From Enterocytospora artemiae (taxonomy: Eukaryota > Microsporidia): 64,000 nt of DNA. The stretch covers positions 62,001 through 126,000 of the forward strand of contig JASNGC010000005.1 of NCBI GenBank assembly GCA_038659295.1. The letters are read 5' to 3'. Below, piece by piece: positions 29,307 to 37,498 of this stretch (positions are counted from its first letter, which is position 1; each line of letters begins with the position of its first letter). Position numbers and translations under genes: made by a program. The notes beneath the pieces are model-generated. The model saw only the letters and a program-made list of their open reading frames with translations. It was not told the origin of the DNA and did no database searches.

Positions 29307-29596
29307 TAGCATCTCAGATGTAAATAAATAAACTGGGGTAAGACATGATATTTTGGTTAAGTAATCTCCAACCCGAAGATTGATGTAATTGTGTCCTCTC
29401 AACAATTTAATCTGGTAGATTTGGATATTGATAAATTATTTTAGTCGATATTAAGGTTGAGATAATCTCTGTATCTAAAGTCATAGTTGATTTGGTTGGT
29501 ATAGCCCAAGCTTCATCAAAGCATCCTTTGGTTTAGGCCTCCTTGTGCCACAATTTTATTCATATCTTTTCACAAATATTTTTAACCTTCAACCAA

Positions 29597-31663
29597 ATGA
29601 ATCCATGTGGAAATTCTCCTTCAAATAGCCCCGTACTCGAGAAATTGGCTGAGAGGTTGGTTAGAAATATCTTTTTCCCACAGAAACCACCAGTCTCGCT
29701 CTTGAAGTCCATAAATCTAAGCACAACCTACACCGAGACATTTAACATAGACAATTTTTTTGAATCAAAAAAAGCAGCAGAGCTATACAGGGGAATGCAG
29801 TCGGATGCCTCCAAGAAACTCGCTTACATTTTACTCTCACTTACAACAAAGATTCCGGTGGAGACCTATTTACTGATGAATATTAGGAGGATTGCACTTG
29901 GCTTTGACATGCCTCACTTGTCCAGGATTGAGATGGCAAACCCCTCAGGAATTTACAATGCTTTCAATCTACAGGAACAACAGTTAAACATCTTCAATGA
30001 AATTATCAGGAGTGGCAAGATATACAAAAAGATTAAAACGGAAATTGGCAAATATCATCTTGCTAGTGGTCGTACCTGTTCTGAGCTATATTCTTTGACA
30101 CATCAAAGATTTCTGCATCATGTTAAACCTATTTTTTTGAGCTATGAAAATGCACTTCTTCATTGTGAAGCAGACTTTTTTGACATTCATACCAAAATGT
30201 ACAAGCACTTCAACAACATGTCTCGAATTGACAGGATCAACGACTTGATTAAAAATCGTACCTACCTACAGAATAATTTGTGGAATATCAGCAATAGTGT
30301 AATCATGGAATCAGCCAAGAAAGAGTATTTTAGTAATTATGGCAATATCATAGAATTTGATGATAGTCCCTCCATCAAAGAAGATGATGCTTCCGACGCG
30401 GGAAAAAGAAGGAGTTCTTTGCCATACAATCGTATTGTTAACTACGCCCCGGATGGTATAGAGAAGCTGAATGGAAAAAATACCATGGATGTAAGGGATA
30501 AGTTACTCTTCAGTAGTGTCCCAAAAAATACTGCATTATCCACAAGTTGTTTTGACGATGTACTCCACATCTCCAAGGAACTGGCATTCAATACCTCTAA
30601 GAATAGAGATTTTGCTGAACTATCAGAAATTGGTGATGTAGCCTACTACATATATAATGAATGCACCAAATCATACATAAACACCGGGTCATTTCACGAT
30701 CCTTACAATGAATATTTTGTCAAAAACCATACTGTAGATTATGGCCTAATTCCTGTGTTTATTAGTAGGACTATGGCAGAAACTATAGCATATATTGGAA
30801 AGTACACTTCATTTATGAAGTCTATAGATATTTATACAAACACCAACTCAATTGTTGAATTGGATTTATCGAGTCCCAGATCCACTGTTGTAGTTATTGA
30901 TGCCCTAAAGAATATAAACAAAATCCTACTCGAGAAATTTATCCGAATCTACAAGATTGATGAATTATTGAGATTTATCCATTCTACATTTTTATTCGGC
31001 CGGATTGATTTTATAGAATATCTATACAAATCATTCAAGGAGTCCTATAAAAATGGTTCTAGTTTGAACAGAAGGAGCGCTCTGTCACAAATTGAGGAGG
31101 CCCTGGAGGATTCCTTTCCGAATTGTGAGTTTCATAAAATCATTGACGTTGTGGTTAAAAACTCCCTATGTACTGAAAAGGAGGATTCTTTTAGTCTATA
31201 CTGTAAACTGGAATATCCAGTAACAGTGGTTTTAGACGAGGAGTTTGTCTTAAGACTTGTTTATATTTTTAAATTTTTATGGAAGCTGAAATGTGTGGAA
31301 CATCTGGGAAGGAGAATTGGGAACACCAAGTATATATTCCTAATATACAAGCTAATGCATTATGTATATTATGAAGTTATTCGAGATTTCAGATTTGAGT
31401 GGGCCCTCAATCATTTGGCAATTGACAAGTTAAAGAACAACATAAATAGAGATCTAGACGGGATAATGAATTCGCTGTTTCTAAACACCAAAGAAAAGAA
31501 GATGGAGGTGCTTCTTAGCAGCCTTGAGAGCGCTTTTCTGACAGCAGGTCATGGCGGGGTTTTTGATGACTCGGAAATTAAGCAGGTATTAAAGGAGTTT
31601 CATGAAAAGTATCAAAAGATATTAAGCAACACTGTGTTATTTGACATTGAACTTTATTTTTGA
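29597..31663 (+). CDS. Gamma-tubulin complex component (GCP2/GCP3, Spc97/Spc98 family)
   Basis: 688 residues. The GCP N-terminal domain is recognisable by the W-x-x-x-G-x-x-x-D-P-x-x-E-F-F-V-type segment, here NTGSFHDPYNEYFVKNH at about residue 375, followed by IPVFISRTMAETIAYIGKY. The C-terminal gamma-tubulin-binding domain shows LEYPVTVVLDEEFVLRLVYI, then FKFLWKLKCVEHLGRRI and LMHYVYYEVIRDFRFEWALN, matching the GCP 'P..ll....l..Y..iF..L..lK' and 'M.hF...l..Y......e..W' patterns. Members form the gamma-tubulin small complex at the spindle pole body and nucleate microtubules. Start at 29597 is the first ATG (the frame opens at a TTG at 29543). Which of GCP2 or GCP3 cannot be decided by eye. 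Confidence 0.85.
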   Translation: MNPCGNSPSNSPVLEKLAERLVRNIFFPQKPPVSLLKSINLSTTYTETFNIDNFFESKKAAELYRGMQSDASKKLAYILLSLTTKIPVETYLLMNIRRIALGFDMPHLSRIEMANPSGIYNAFNLQEQQLNIFNEIIRSGKIYKKIKTEIGKYHLASGRTCSELYSLTHQRFLHHVKPIFLSYENALLHCEADFFDIHTKMYKHFNNMSRIDRINDLIKNRTYLQNNLWNISNSVIMESAKKEYFSNYGNIIEFDDSPSIKEDDASDAGKRRSSLPYNRIVNYAPDGIEKLNGKNTMDVRDKLLFSSVPKNTALSTSCFDDVLHISKELAFNTSKNRDFAELSEIGDVAYYIYNECTKSYINTGSFHDPYNEYFVKNHTVDYGLIPVFISRTMAETIAYIGKYTSFMKSIDIYTNTNSIVELDLSSPRSTVVVIDALKNINKILLEKFIRIYKIDELLRFIHSTFLFGRIDFIEYLYKSFKESYKNGSSLNRRSALSQIEEALEDSFPNCEFHKIIDVVVKNSLCTEKEDSFSLYCKLEYPVTVVLDEEFVLRLVYIFKFLWKLKCVEHLGRRIGNTKYIFLIYKLMHYVYYEVIRDFRFEWALNHLAIDKLKNNINRDLDGIMNSLFLNTKEKKMEVLLSSLESAFLTAGHGGVFDDSEIKQVLKEFHEKYQKILSNTVLFDIELYF

Positions 31664-31985
31664 GTGCAATTGCCTAGTATATATTTTGCATATTTCTTCA
31701 TTATGAGCAGTTGCTACTTACAGATCAATAAATTTTTAATTTGGGCTCCCATATCGCTACTGTGGTGTGATCTGCTATCATTTACAGATGACATCCTCAC
31801 ACATACATATTTATTGTATAAACCTAAACTAACGATGGATATCTATCTGGTTTATAAATGGTTATGATTCGAAGTACTGCTGGGTGAATCCAAACATTGT
31901 ATTTTTCAAAATAGTCCGCAACTGTTGATGAGAAATAGAAAATACAACAAGAATATCTTCTTTACTGTCATGGTCCATACAAACT
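31664..31985. other. Convergent intergenic region
   Basis: 3' ends of the GCP gene (plus) and the MscS gene (minus) face each other. A 67-codon plus-strand frame directly after the GCP stop begins with GTG and has no start signal; it is not called. Confidence 0.5.
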
Positions 31986-34064
31986 CTATTGTTTGGATTT
32001 TCCAGTTTTCGTCTTTATGGCCCAATCTGGTGACGGGCCAGGTATTTCATGATCCTTCAATAGGCCTTTCCTCAAAACAACATTCTGGACTGGCAACTCA
32101 TAAGTAATCTGCAGCTTGTGTAGGATCCGATTCAATTCACCGATAAACTTGCTTCTTGTGCCCAAATACTTGTCATGGTTCTGCTTATTTTTCCTGTACT
32201 GCATCAGAACCTTTATGAACAATTTATTAGAATCTTCAATTTTTTCATAGTTCACCAGAATATAATCCGTATAGTCCTCGCTGTTCCTTCTAGTAAACTC
32301 CAACAACCCAGACTTCAACTCATCCAGTTTTGCAGGATGTGTCATGTGACTGATCTGGATAGAATGGGTCTCCATCATGGCTCCAGATCTTCGTACGTTG
32401 CATATCGGGCTATTCACCAGGACTTTGTTGGGAATAAATACAGATGTACCATCCCACCTGAAAAACTGAGTTGAGAAAACATTCAACTCAGCCACTACCA
32501 GGTTCTCTTCCACACCTCCAAGCCGTATCAGGACCCTATCTCCCACATCGTAAGGATGGATCACAAACAGAAACATGATTGACTGTACAACATTTTCATT
32601 AATAATACTCGCAATGAACGAGGTTCCAAATATTGCCGAGGCAATGCCACCTACCGTCGAAAACTCACCGGTGGCAGATATATAGATACTTATAAAATAT
32701 AGAAATACTGTGAGAAGCTTGACGGAGGCGGCTACACGTTCCAGGGCCGCATTTACCTGGGATAAACTGTTAAACACAAGAAATTTCTCCTTGTATATTT
32801 TCTCTATATTTCGCTGAATAAATGACTGTGTAATGTGCTCCTGCTCCCTTAGATTTGTCCCTCTTAAAAATACATTGAAATACTTACTCCTCCTAAAGTA
32901 TTTTCTCAGGTCAGCAACCGTCATATTTGGTTGGACATTATGCACATGCTGGAAGATTCGCAACGATCGCTTTCGGGACTTTTCCCTGATATCATTCAAA
33001 ACGGTAAACATGGCATTGTGAAACTTTAGGCCGTGGGTGTTCATTGCCTCAAATTCTTTAAGAAGAATCCTCTTGGCTGCAAAGCTCAAGGGAATCTTCT
33101 CGGAATATTGAAACTTCGGATTGAAGATAAATGTAGCAATTCCACGTTTCAACCTCAAGGAACCAAACATCAATATTTCGTTCTCGTCCATCCTATCTGT
33201 TCCATCCCCCTTGTTGTCATTTTCTGGATTACTGAAATACTCTATTCTATTTAGAAGTGATACTAGAAAGTCCAGAAATAGACACTTTTTTATCCGTCGC
33301 AGATAAGTTACATAGTTGAATCCAGAGGAAATATACTTCACAATACACTTTTGGCAGCCAAAGAGAAGGAAGAACAGAAAAGTGATTTTTATGAAGCTCA
33401 GCAACTTCAGATTTATCAGAAATGAATTTAGAAAGTGAAAATCACCGAAGTAGCTCGAAACAAAAATATACAGTATAAACAGAACACTGGACCACGAAAT
33501 GAATGTGCTAACTTCGTAGAAATAGAACCAAACCGATCCGTCCCCAGTGGATCTCTTCAATAAATTCAGGCTGATCGACTTGAGAAGGATTTCCAAAAAA
33601 ACGGCAGATATTACACTGATCCCAGCCGCAATGGAGCATGAGCCTAGAGAAATGCGTTGAAACACTCCACCGTCCTTAACTATAGTTATTGTAGATCCCA
33701 TAGAATAGAATCCAAAAACAAATAGTGCAAAAGAGAGCATAATCAAAACAAAATTGATGGTCCACACATAGTCAATCAGCAGCTCCCTCATGGTAGCTGA
33801 AGATTCCAGTGCTTCCTGCTCATCTCCACCAGTAACAGACTCTGAATCACTAAAACCACTTCTTTGGTCATCTTCAATCTGAATTCTTCTTTCCGGGAGA
33901 TAGGAAGGAGAATCATTGCTGGAGTCGTAGGCTTGATGAGGGTACTCAGTAGATGATTCCACCGGTGAAATCTCTGGAGAACTCTCGACCAACCGTTTTT
34001 TAACATTGTATTCTTGTCTCTTGTACCTCCTGTCAGATCGGTGCGGTTTATGCTCATTTTGCAT
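31986..34064 (-). CDS. MscS-family mechanosensitive ion channel
   Basis: 692 residues. A polar cytosolic N-terminus of about 90 residues is followed by four to five predicted transmembrane helices between about 95 and 240, a loop, and two more around 425-500. The MscS core is clear: the pore-lining helix near SIINENVVQSIMFLFVIHPY, then the beta-domain D-V-G-D-R-V-L-I-x-x-G-G-V-E-x-x-L-V-V-x-x-L-N-V-F-S-T-Q-F and the I-P-N-K-V-L-V-N-S-P-I motif. These channels relieve osmotic stress. Microsporidia are reported to have two kinds, one fungal-type and one thought to be of bacterial origin. The long N-terminus suggests the eukaryotic type, but this needs a tree. CCC at 34069-34071 supports the start. 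Confidence 0.9.
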   Translation of the reverse strand: MQNEHKPHRSDRRYKRQEYNVKKRLVESSPEISPVESSTEYPHQAYDSSNDSPSYLPERRIQIEDDQRSGFSDSESVTGGDEQEALESSATMRELLIDYVWTINFVLIMLSFALFVFGFYSMGSTITIVKDGGVFQRISLGSCSIAAGISVISAVFLEILLKSISLNLLKRSTGDGSVWFYFYEVSTFISWSSVLFILYIFVSSYFGDFHFLNSFLINLKLLSFIKITFLFFLLFGCQKCIVKYISSGFNYVTYLRRIKKCLFLDFLVSLLNRIEYFSNPENDNKGDGTDRMDENEILMFGSLRLKRGIATFIFNPKFQYSEKIPLSFAAKRILLKEFEAMNTHGLKFHNAMFTVLNDIREKSRKRSLRIFQHVHNVQPNMTVADLRKYFRRSKYFNVFLRGTNLREQEHITQSFIQRNIEKIYKEKFLVFNSLSQVNAALERVAASVKLLTVFLYFISIYISATGEFSTVGGIASAIFGTSFIASIINENVVQSIMFLFVIHPYDVGDRVLIRLGGVEENLVVAELNVFSTQFFRWDGTSVFIPNKVLVNSPICNVRRSGAMMETHSIQISHMTHPAKLDELKSGLLEFTRRNSEDYTDYILVNYEKIEDSNKLFIKVLMQYRKNKQNHDKYLGTRSKFIGELNRILHKLQITYELPVQNVVLRKGLLKDHEIPGPSPDWAIKTKTGKSKQ

Positions 34065-34550
34065 AAAAGGGTGAAATAAATTTTATAAATAAGCCAATGA
34101 TTTGCAGAGAGTTGGCCAGCATTACCCACCGCACAGCCAATACCAACAAACATGTATGTGGCATTGGTGGAAAATAGTATGCCTTATTAATTGTTCACAT
34201 TCCAGCAGTTAAGGATAATTCTTATTCGGAACAATATTCTAGGACTACAAAGATTCAATATCGTCTGAAAAGTTAATCCTTGAAGCCAACATCTTTCTTA
34301 ATATTGTAAATAAATATAACTACCAGTAAAATGGAATTTGAAGAGTTTGCTATTGGCTCCTAACATTTTCTAGTTTTGAAACTTTTCTTAATTTAAAAAA
34401 ATTCAGAATCAATATCCACATATGGAAATACTTTGAAATGTCTACAGATTAAGCAACATAAACAAATATCTTCCATTTTCCACCGATTAAATCTTATATC
34501 TGTGGGTGATCACATATATAATTGATCATTAAAAATATTATTTAGACCCC
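34065..34550. other. Divergent promoter region, no gene seen
   Basis: Strongly AT-rich 0.5 kb between the MscS gene (minus) and a small membrane-protein gene (plus), bounded by start signals at 34069-34071 and 34547-34550. No supported ORF. Confidence 0.5.
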
Positions 34551-35081
34551 ATGAATATTGTTCTAAAATATATTCTGGTATTTGCCATGATGGCTGCTCT
34601 AATATTTTTAACATCGACGGGTGGATTGTTAATTAGTTTGTTTGATATGATTATTTCTTTGATGGGATTTATGTCGGCATTTGCACTTATGTATCATCTT
34701 TATCATTCTATAGTCCAATTTTATGAAGAAGCAAAAACATTAGGTCCAAGATTCTATAGCATATGGAATACAATATTTGTATGTTGTGGTGTTCCTTGCT
34801 ACTTCTTACCCACTATGCTTAGATTATATCATGAACTAAATGGAATGAGTTATGAATTCGGTGTAATGGAGTATATGTGTATCTTATTATCCATGATAGC
34901 TTTTGTAAGAATGACATATTTTGTATGTACAGATATCTTTGCAGCAAACAAAAATTGGACAAAAATATTTATGTATATTTTCTGCATTGTTTTGCTTCTT
35001 GGCCGTTATCATAAAGAATATTTATCGGGTTTTTCATACTTCTTTGAAGAGTCAAAGCATATAATCTCATCTACTACTTAA
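34551..35081 (+). CDS. Small polytopic membrane protein, unrecognised
   Basis: 176 residues with about five hydrophobic segments: residues 3-22, 25-48, 75-95, 105-125 and 138-153. It is rich in Met, Phe and Tyr and has a short polar C-terminal tail. No family recognised. CCCC (34547-34550) touches the ATG, the strongest form of the start signal. Codon use looks more AT-rich than that of the neighbouring genes. An AATAAA follows the stop at once. Confidence 0.7.
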   Translation: MNIVLKYILVFAMMAALIFLTSTGGLLISLFDMIISLMGFMSAFALMYHLYHSIVQFYEEAKTLGPRFYSIWNTIFVCCGVPCYFLPTMLRLYHELNGMSYEFGVMEYMCILLSMIAFVRMTYFVCTDIFAANKNWTKIFMYIFCIVLLLGRYHKEYLSGFSYFFEESKHIISSTT

Positions 35082-35249
35082 CAAATAAAAACTATTTATT
35101 AATGATTAGCTTCTTGTCTAAGATACACAAATATTAATCCAAATTGCTCTGAAGATGTTTTGTCTATTTTCCTAGGAAGGTGCCCCGTTGAATCCCTTCG
35201 TATTCATCCTAACCTTGCTCCAACTTGCTTTTTTGTTTTTTAGCCCTGA

Positions 35250-36338
35250 ATGCATGAGTCTATTTTTGGCAGTAAAGTTGTTTTAACAACAGCCACGAAC
35301 GTAGTTTCCTTCAAGGTGGATATTTTGAAGTACGAAAGTTATTTAGAAATTCGCCTCATTGAGATGAATAACATATTTACACTTTTCATCTGCACAATTA
35401 GCCAGTCTGATTTTTATATTTTGAAGAAGGACCAGGATATTCTCGTGGAGTATGACCGATTTATTTCGATACTTGTAAATCTGTTCCATTCACTATCGGT
35501 AAATAAGCTGAGTGGTGTGTTTATAAATGATAAGTTGAGATTTATAGAAAATGGGGAATTTCGGAATATTTGTAAGCTGGAGCTGAAGTTCAACAAGCCG
35601 GAAGAAACACAGTATAAGAAATATCTGGGAGATCTGCTTTCACGGATGGAAAGTGATAATGTAAAGCTGATAAAGGAAAATCAGGTGCTGCGTGAAAAGT
35701 GTGCGGTTGGGGACAAACAGTTACTTGAGAGGGTGAAATATCTGGAGAACGAGAACAAGGAGTATAGACGAAGGGTGGAGCACCTAACTACAGACCTAAG
35801 CAATATAGAGTACAAATACAATTCCGAGAAAAACGAGTTTCACAACTTGACCAGCAAAATATACAGTCTGGAGAACCAGAACAGCCAAATGGGCTACGAA
35901 CTAGAAAAATATAGGAGAGAAAATCTGTTTGAAAAACTGCAGACCAAGGAGAATGAACTGGATAGTCTACGAAGTGAAATAACAGCATCGGCAGAAATAA
36001 TTAGAGAGCTCAGAGCGAATTGTGCAGAGCTGGAAAAGTTCCGAGAGAGGACAGAGCAGAAAATAAAGGATGATGAGACTATAGGAAAGGATCTAAATGA
36101 ACAGTTTGCCGAGTTGAAGAATAAGTACAAGAGCATAGAAGAGAAAAACAAAAAGATGAAGGAGGATTTGAAATCTAAGAAAGAGAGCATGGAGTCGTTG
36201 GAGCACCAAAACAGGAGTTTAAAGAAGAAACTAGAAAACTCGTTAAATGTATACAACCATTTCTATAAAAAAAAAATGGGTGATGAAGACAACACTGATT
36301 ATGACAATTTCACGATGCGGCCTGAATCTCCCCTCTAG
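35250..36338 (+). CDS. SAS-6-like centriole cartwheel protein
   Basis: 362 residues in the SAS-6 layout: globular head 1-125, one continuous coiled coil about 125-340, short acidic tail. Head segments align by eye with animal SAS-6: residues 50-80 (ISQSDFYILKKDQDILVEYD) correspond to the 'ISEEDFQSLK.QQGLLVDF' strand-helix. Residues 98-131 (FIENGEFRNICKLELKFNKP, ending KKYLGDLL) correspond to the conserved PISA region 'VVETN.FKHLTHLSLKLLPG....KK.L'. Phe 91 lies where the head-to-head dimer Phe is found. The coiled-coil end (near ENSLNVYNHFYKKK) resembles the 'NEKVI.WLNK.L' end of SAS-6. CCC at 35244-35246 supports the start. The coiled coil is shorter than in animals. The relation to the XRCC4 superfamily leaves XRCC4/XLF as an alternative, but the PISA-like segment favours SAS-6. 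Microsporidia have no centriole, so the role would be at the spindle plaque or elsewhere. Confidence 0.7.
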   Translation: MHESIFGSKVVLTTATNVVSFKVDILKYESYLEIRLIEMNNIFTLFICTISQSDFYILKKDQDILVEYDRFISILVNLFHSLSVNKLSGVFINDKLRFIENGEFRNICKLELKFNKPEETQYKKYLGDLLSRMESDNVKLIKENQVLREKCAVGDKQLLERVKYLENENKEYRRRVEHLTTDLSNIEYKYNSEKNEFHNLTSKIYSLENQNSQMGYELEKYRRENLFEKLQTKENELDSLRSEITASAEIIRELRANCAELEKFRERTEQKIKDDETIGKDLNEQFAELKNKYKSIEEKNKKMKEDLKSKKESMESLEHQNRSLKKKLENSLNVYNHFYKKKMGDEDNTDYDNFTMRPESPL

Positions 36339-36408
36339 GGGATCAGCTTAATGTCTATACCGTTTACTGTGCCATCGATATGCTTAAAATTAATAAAAAT
36401 GTTAAAAA

Positions 36409-36999
36409 TCAAATTAGTTTACTGACCAGCTCATCAACAATAGTGTATGTTTCCTCTTTAGATCCCTCTGTACTGATTAACTCATCAAATCCGAATGCAT
36501 TTTTAATTTCTTCATAGTGGTAGAATGTGGCCAATCTTGATGATAGTTCTGGCTCTTTGACCCCTCTTTCTGTAAGGCGGGCTTTTAGTGCATCTTTCGA
36601 TGGACAAATCAGCCAAAAAACTGCATTCGGAAAGTACTCTTTATAAAAACGAATTCCCTCAATTTCCACATCATAAATTGTGAGGACATTTTTCGTAGAT
36701 GCGTTTGACGGGCCATTGCTTCCACATGCCATGGCGTCGAAACTCTGTTCCCTGATCTTCCCAGTCCCATAATAGTTGTTATTAAAATTGACATGTTCAA
36801 TAAAAAAGTTTTCTGCAATCTTTTGCTCAAACTCTTCTTTAGAAATAAAATGATACTCAGCATGGTTGGTTTCGTTTGGGCGGGGCTTGCGTGATGTGTA
36901 GGAAATTGATAGTTTTATGGATCTATTCTGCAGTAAATGTCTGATGATTGTTGTTTTTCCTGATGCTGAAGGGCCGGTTATGATAAGTTCAGACGTCAT
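36409..36999 (-). CDS. GUK1: Guanylate kinase
   Basis: 196 residues. It phosphorylates GMP to GDP with ATP in the cytosol. Seen: P-loop ITGPSASGKTTIIRHLL at the start, the GMP-binding S-Y-T-S-R-K-P-R-P-N-E and Y-H-F-I-S-K-E-E-F segments, FIEHVNFNNNYYGTG, and the LID-region arginines in LKARLTERG. The length is normal (about 190). A short insertion of about 12 residues (near ACGSNGPSNAST) is unusual. CCCC at 37006-37009 supports the start. It lies tail-to-tail with the SAS-6-like gene, 70 bp apart. Confidence 0.94.
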   Translation of the reverse strand: MTSELIITGPSASGKTTIIRHLLQNRSIKLSISYTSRKPRPNETNHAEYHFISKEEFEQKIAENFFIEHVNFNNNYYGTGKIREQSFDAMACGSNGPSNASTKNVLTIYDVEIEGIRFYKEYFPNAVFWLICPSKDALKARLTERGVKEPELSSRLATFYHYEEIKNAFGFDELISTEGSKEETYTIVDELVSKLI

Positions 37000-37498
37000 G
37001 GAAAAGGGGAAATTGGTTGAAAGAATACAAAAACATCCGAGAATGAAATCACCAACTTCACATTCCTAAAGTTGGAAAAGAGGCACTCCAACCGAATCCT
37101 ACATTAAGCCATCATTTTATCTCTGGCAACAGTCACCTTCAGTGGTGTTGTTTTTAGACTGCCCATGCAGTGCCGGATCGTTCATGCATCAGGCTCCAAT
37201 ACTTCGAACTCCTTTGTGGCTATTGGCTGATTTTTTTTAACTAAACTAGTTCCTTCCCTTTCATGATTCATTACGGAGTAAAAGTGAATCCTTATTTGAA
37301 ACTACTAGTGCTTTTGCTTTTTAGCTATTCCTTTCTGTCGGTAATTTAAATCTGTATGAACACGTAGATCATAAATAAATAGTTATCAAGATCAGGGTTG
37401 TGAAGATAGTGGAACTATCGTTTTGTTTTAACCTCTAAGTAAAAACACCAATTAACTCGGCCGTAAAAGCAAACAAAAATCTCTTGAATTCACTTGAT
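37000..37498. other. Intergenic, no gene seen
   Basis: Spacer between GUK1 (5' end) and CDC48 (3' end), both minus strand. It contains the GUK1 start signal at its left edge. No ORF with a start signal. Confidence 0.5.

Noticed and set aside
31664..31867. 67-codon ORF directly after the GCP stop
   Set aside because: Starts with GTG, no CCC, composition like 3' UTR; no evidence of readthrough.
36409..36999. Possible bacterial origin of guanylate kinase
   Set aside because: The sequence is a normal compact guanylate kinase and has the same start signal and composition as neighbours; by eye there is no reason to invoke transfer.
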